NCBI GenBank assembly: GCA_050942995.1
Contig: JBMNOI010000137.1
Location: 1 to 9,426 of the forward strand
Direction of reading: 5' to 3'
DNA: 9,426 nucleotides
Source of the DNA: JBMNOI01 sp050942995
Lineage (GTDB): Bacteria; Chloroflexota; Anaerolineae; UBA1429
Numbering within the stretch: the stretch's first letter is position 1; each line of letters starts with the position of its first letter. Made by a program: the position numbers and the translations under genes. The notes under the pieces are model-generated. The model was not told the origin of the DNA. It saw only the letters and a program-made list of their open reading frames with translations, and ran no database searches. Shown here in pieces: positions 6,673-9,426 of this stretch.

Positions 6673-6772
6673 CGTGGTAATTGGCCGTCGCAAAGCATCG
6701 GGGGGACGATGGGTATACCCGATAGAATCGGGCATTTTGCGACAGTTCCCTCATTACCGGAATAATACCACG
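6673..6772. repeat. Nested inverted repeat able to fold as a multi-branched structure
   Basis: This element occupies the middle of the 310-bp divergent gap (6549-6858). GTCGCAAA (6687-6694) pairs perfectly with TTTGCGAC (6736-6743) and encloses two hairpins: CATCG/CGATG (6696-6700 with 6707-6711) and CCCGAT/ATCGGG (6718-6723 with 6727-6732). Outside lie GGTAAT/ATTACC (6676-6681 with 6753-6758), or alternatively CGTGGTA/TACCACG (6673-6679 with 6766-6772). A 10-bp palindrome GGGTATACCC (6711-6720) joins the inner hairpins. It could be a structured leader of the - strand ferredoxin-like gene, a structure upstream of mtaB, or a protein-binding region. It does not match a riboswitch class I know. 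The rest of the gap (6549-6672 and 6791-6858) shows only the promoter candidates described in other entries. Confidence 0.55.
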
Positions 6773-6790
6773 GACATGCAGGGAAGGCAA
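6762..6790 (-). promoter_or_regulatory. Candidate promoter for the cysteine-rich Fe-S protein gene
   Basis: The - strand reads TTGCCT (6790-6785), 17 bases, then TATTAT (6767-6762), with TGG just before it forming an extended -10. The start would fall near 6755, giving a leader of about 205 bases that contains the inner part of the nested inverted repeat. The -10 box lies between the arms of the outermost alternative stem, so folding or protein binding there could affect initiation. Confidence 0.45.
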
Positions 6791-6858
6791 ACAATTGTTG
6801 CGGCTGCTGTTATGTCTTTTTCGCTGTCGGCTCCATTTCGTGCTATCATCGAGAGACG

Positions 6859-8157
6859 ATGATTCGTATCTATCTTACATTCCTGGGCTGTAAACTGAAT
6901 CAGGCCGAGATCGAGACGCTGGGGCGCGCAATCACCTCAGCCGGGCATGGTGTGGTCTCGGACCCCGGACAGGCCGACTGGGCGATCGTCAATACCTGCG
7001 CCGTGACTCATATCGCCGCGCGCAAGTCGCGCCAGCTCGTGCGCCGGTTACGCGCCAGAAACCCGATGCTGCGCGTGGCCGTAATCGGCTGCTATGCCGA
7101 TACATCGCCGGTAGAGGCGGCGGATCTCGGCGTCGACCTGGTGATGCCCAATCGCGAGAAAGAGCGCGTCGTCGAGCGTATCCTGGGGCATGTGCCGGCG
7201 GAGGACTCGTTGTCAAAGGGGGGTGGGCGCGTTCCGGGCGCCCGAATCCGTGCGCTGGTCAAGATCCAGGACGGCTGTGATAACCATTGCACCTATTGTA
7301 TCGTGCGGGAGGCCCGCGGGGCCTCGCGCAGCCGCGCGCCGGAGCGCGTTCTGGCCGAGGTGCGGCGTCGACTGGACGAGGGCCATCGCGAGGTGATCCT
7401 CACCGGCGTCAACATCGGCGCCTATGGGCGTGACCGGAGAGATGATGCGCCACTGCCCCCAACGGCGGGCTGGTCACTGGCCCGCCTGGTGCGCGAGATC
7501 CTGGAAAGCACGGTGGTGCCCCGCCTGCGGCTTTCTTCCGTCGAGCCATGGGATGTGACCGACGAGCTGCTGGCCCTGTGGCCCGATTCGCGACTGTGCC
7601 GCCATCTGCATCTGCCGCTGCAGAGTGGCTGTGACGAGACGCTGCGCCGTATGGGGCGGGGGTATACGGTGTCTCGGTTCGAGGAGACGGTGCGGGCGCT
7701 GCGTGAACGGGTGCCGGATATGGCCATTACCACCGATCTCATCGTCGGCTTTCCGGGCGAGACCGATGACGAGTTCGAGAAAACCACCCGGACGGTCGCA
7801 CAACTGGCTTTTTCACGGTTGCACGTTTTTCGCTATTCGCCGCGTCCCGGCACTCCGGCCGCGTCGTTGCCCGGCGCGGTGGATCCCCGCGTGGCGAAAA
7901 AGCGCAGCGAGGCGTTGACGGCCATCGGTCGCCGGTCGGCGGAGGCGTTCTATCGCCGACTGGTGGGTGACGAGGTGGAGGTGCTGTTCGAGACGTGCGA
8001 AAGCGCCGACTCGATCTGGAGCGGCCTGACGGATCACTATGTGCGTGTGTCGGTGCCGGCCCGAGATGACCTGACCAATACTTTCGCGATGGTGCGCTGT
8101 CTCTCCGCCGATGAGGAGGGCTGCTATGGCGAGCTGGTGGAGGCCGGTAACGGGTAG
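6859..8157 (+). CDS. mtaB: tRNA t6A37 methylthiotransferase MtaB
   Basis: This radical SAM enzyme converts t6A37 to ms2t6A37 in tRNAs that read ANN codons, using two [4Fe-4S] clusters. It is 432 residues, against about 450 for B. subtilis MtaB. The N-terminal UPF0004 domain has C11 (TFLGCKLNQAE), C47 (NTCAVT) and C78 (VIGCYA). The radical SAM domain has D-G-C140-x3-C144-x2-C147, followed by LTGVNIGAYG, SSVEPWDV, HLPLQSG and DLIVGFPGETDDEF. A C-terminal TRAM-like region (about 373-432) should bind tRNA. TFLGCKLNQAE and the VNIG form favour MtaB over MiaB or RimO. The start at 6859 matches where the family begins; only GAGAG precedes it. A TATCAT box at 6844-6849 would make the mRNA almost leaderless, but its -35 is poor. 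The gene is divergent from the Fe-S protein gene, and AlaX follows on the same strand with a separate promoter. Confidence 0.94.
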   Translation: MIRIYLTFLGCKLNQAEIETLGRAITSAGHGVVSDPGQADWAIVNTCAVTHIAARKSRQLVRRLRARNPMLRVAVIGCYADTSPVEAADLGVDLVMPNREKERVVERILGHVPAEDSLSKGGGRVPGARIRALVKIQDGCDNHCTYCIVREARGASRSRAPERVLAEVRRRLDEGHREVILTGVNIGAYGRDRRDDAPLPPTAGWSLARLVREILESTVVPRLRLSSVEPWDVTDELLALWPDSRLCRHLHLPLQSGCDETLRRMGRGYTVSRFEETVRALRERVPDMAITTDLIVGFPGETDDEFEKTTRTVAQLAFSRLHVFRYSPRPGTPAASLPGAVDPRVAKKRSEALTAIGRRSAEAFYRRLVGDEVEVLFETCESADSIWSGLTDHYVRVSVPARDDLTNTFAMVRCLSADEEGCYGELVEAGNG

Positions 8158-8174
8158 CGGGCACTATGGGGTTA

Positions 8175-8183
8175 TGCTATAAT
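8175..8183 (+). promoter_or_regulatory. Extended -10 promoter for the AlaX gene
   Basis: TGCTATAAT is a perfect extended -10 (TG at 8175-8176, TATAAT at 8178-8183). No good -35 lies 17 bases upstream (TAGCGG at 8155-8160), as expected for an extended -10 promoter. The predicted start is near 8190, 77 bases before the AlaX ATG and about 30 bases after the mtaB stop. Transcripts would begin inside the palindrome at 8188-8205. Confidence 0.65.
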
Positions 8184-8187
8184 CATA

Positions 8188-8205
8188 CCCTGATGATCAT
8201 CAGGG
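8188..8205. promoter_or_regulatory. Perfect 18-bp palindrome at the AlaX transcription start, likely operator
   Basis: CCCTGATGATCATCAGGG is an exact palindrome without a spacer. It begins 5 bases after the -10 box and covers the predicted start site, the classical position for a repressor operator. As RNA it could only fold with a small loop and is followed by GCATGA, so an intrinsic terminator for mtaB is unlikely. The cognate regulator is not in the window. Confidence 0.55.
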
Positions 8206-8266
8206 CATGATGATTGCTCATTCCGGGCGGCCGTTGAATGGCCGCTTGATGCCGAACAGGGGGCTG

Positions 8267-9426
8267 ATGGCGACGAGACGCCTCTATTGGGAGAATCCAT
8301 ATCTGCGCACCTTTGAATCCCGGGTGGTGCGTTCGTTCGAATACGATGGACGCCCGGCGGTGGTGCTGGATGCCACCGCCTTTTACCCCACATCGGGCGG
8401 GCAACCCCATGACACGGGCACCCTGAACGATGTACCGGTGGTGGAGGTCCTGGAGGATGACGGGCAGGGCGCCGGCCCGGAGGTCGTTCATGTGCTGGCG
8501 GCGCCTCTGGCCGATGAGGGTGTGCGGGGCGTCGTCCATTGGGAGCGTCGGCTGGATCATATGCAGCAGCATACGGGCCAGCATATCCTGTCGCAGGCAT
8601 TCGAGCGAGTGTTGGGCGGCGCGACGGTGGGATTTCACCTGGGGGCTGAATCCGGCACCATCGATGTGTCCCTCTCTTCTCTGGATGCCGACTCGGTTGC
8701 CCGTGTGGAGGATCTGGCGAACGAGATCGTGACGGCGAATCGCGCCATCGAGGTGCAGATTTACGATTCTGCCCGGGCCGCCGGCACGGCATTGCGCCGC
8801 GACGCGGAAATCCACGGGCCCGTCCGCATCGTGACCATCGAGGATTTTGATGTGTGCGCCTGTGGCGGCACTCATCTGCGCGCGACCGGCGAGGTCGGCA
8901 TCATCCATATCCGTCGCTGGGAGCGCAGTCGCGGCCGGACGCGGGTCGAGTTCTTGTGCGGTCGTCGGGCTCTGGTCGATTATCGCGCCCGCGATACCCT
9001 GTGCCAGATGCTGGCCGGGCGCATGAGCGTGGGCGTGAACGAGCTCCCCGATGCGGTGGGGCGGCTGGCTGAGGCCGAGGGAGCGGCGCGGCGTCACGTG
9101 GATGAATTGCGGACGCGATTGCTCGATCTAGAGTTGCCCCGTCTGGCGGCCAACGCCGAGGAATGGAACGGGTTGCGGCTGGTGTGCCGTTTATTGGAAG
9201 GCTATGATGCCGGGAACATGCGCTATCTCGCGCAGGGGTTGACCCGACAGGTCGGCACCGTGGCCCTGTTGGCCGTTACCGAGCCGGCTCCGCAGGTGTG
9301 TTTCGCCCGCGCCGATGATGTTCCGGTCGATATGGGCGCTTTGCTGAAAGAGTCAATGACGCCGTACGGTGGTCGTGGCGGCGGGCGGCCCCATATGGCC
9401 CAGGGCGGCGGTGTGGATGCTGCGGA
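8267..9426 (+). CDS. alaX: Alanyl-tRNA editing protein, long AlaX type (3' end cut by the window)
   Basis: This free-standing editing enzyme hydrolyses Ser (or Gly) wrongly attached to tRNA-Ala. 386 residues are present without a stop; by comparison with the DHHA1 end of AlaS, about 15-20 residues are probably missing. The N-terminal barrel has AFYPTSGGQPHDTG (38-51), corresponding to the second-domain core of AlaS. The zinc site is H102 and H106 (HTGQH) with C199 and H203 (CGGTH). A helical linker (about 255-295) leads to a DHHA1 domain ending in GGRGGGRPHMAQGGG (368-382). The long form with DHHA1 matches AlaX-L/AlaX-II rather than the short one; no aminoacylation domain is present, so it is not AlaS. 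The start at 8267 follows AGGGGG closely; an in-frame ATG at 8249 would add six residues without a ribosome site. The leader holds a 6-bp hairpin (GCGGCC 8227-8232 with GGCCGC 8240-8245) of unknown role. Confidence 0.93.
   Translation, partial: MATRRLYWENPYLRTFESRVVRSFEYDGRPAVVLDATAFYPTSGGQPHDTGTLNDVPVVEVLEDDGQGAGPEVVHVLAAPLADEGVRGVVHWERRLDHMQQHTGQHILSQAFERVLGGATVGFHLGAESGTIDVSLSSLDADSVARVEDLANEIVTANRAIEVQIYDSARAAGTALRRDAEIHGPVRIVTIEDFDVCACGGTHLRATGEVGIIHIRRWERSRGRTRVEFLCGRRALVDYRARDTLCQMLAGRMSVGVNELPDAVGRLAEAEGAARRHVDELRTRLLDLELPRLAANAEEWNGLRLVCRLLEGYDAGNMRYLAQGLTRQVGTVALLAVTEPAPQVCFARADDVPVDMGALLKESMTPYGGRGGGRPHMAQGGGVDAA

Noticed and set aside
6651..6733. c-di-GMP-I (GEMM) riboswitch upstream of mtaB, suggested by GGGCAAAC and CGCAAAGC
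   Set aside because: The two words resemble GEMM landmarks, but the hairpin that must lie between them is absent and the 3' half with its tetraloop receptor does not match.
8183..9097. 304-codon open frame on the - strand
   Set aside because: It is fully antisense to the well-supported AlaX gene, has a low-complexity His/Gln/Arg-rich composition and shows no domain; it arises from GC-rich codon usage.
1..9426. Mobile elements, CRISPR repeats, tRNA genes
   Set aside because: No transposase or integrase motif, no regularly spaced direct repeats and no cloverleaf with conserved tRNA bases was seen. The cloverleaf-like fold at 6673-6772 lacks the tRNA-conserved GTTC and acceptor features.

Overview
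The window is GC-rich chromosomal DNA with compact gene spacing and recognisable -10 boxes, mostly of the extended TGn type. The gene content suggests a member of the Chloroflexota (Anaerolineae-like): a 4Fe-4S protein with a CNCC-x-CCC motif, a REC-GAF-GGDEF protein, an NCS2 uracil permease, MtaB, a long AlaX, and small secreted FYxWY-type proteins. This assignment is inferred from protein flavour; there is no rRNA or marker gene to fix it. I see no tRNA, rRNA, CRISPR array, transposase, integrase or phage gene.

Layout. Region 1 (1-1650, + strand) holds two short genes. A membrane-anchored protein with two tandem DUF3828-like repeats (145-957) is followed by a strong terminator, then a one-domain diverged relative (1165-1602). 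A perfect 12-bp hairpin (1622-1650) separates them from the convergent permease gene. Region 2 (1752-6548, - strand) contains, in transcription order, a cysteine-rich ferredoxin-like protein, rpiA, a response regulator/diguanylate cyclase starting 4 nt after the rpiA stop, and a uracil permease. The permease has its own promoter just after the cyclase stop and a roughly 210-nt leader with two terminator-like hairpins. Region 3 (6859-9426, + strand) contains mtaB, then a long alanyl-tRNA editing protein (AlaX) that runs off the window.

The 310-bp divergent gap at 6549-6858 holds a large nested inverted repeat that can fold as a multi-branched structure, and a candidate extended -10 promoter for the ferredoxin-like gene. 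The AlaX gene is preceded by a perfect extended -10 box and, at the predicted transcription start, a perfect 18-bp palindrome that looks like an operator.

Functional links. RpiA (ribose-5-phosphate, hence PRPP) and the uracil permease could both feed pyrimidine salvage. MtaB and AlaX both act on tRNA (ms2t6A37 modification and clearance of mischarged tRNA-Ala). The cyclase connects the rpiA operon to c-di-GMP signalling, but its active-site loop carries an unusual three-residue insertion. No clear multi-gene system of a new type is visible. The most interesting items are the structured intergenic element, the permease leader, the AlaX operator, the cysteine-rich protein and the altered GGDEF loop.
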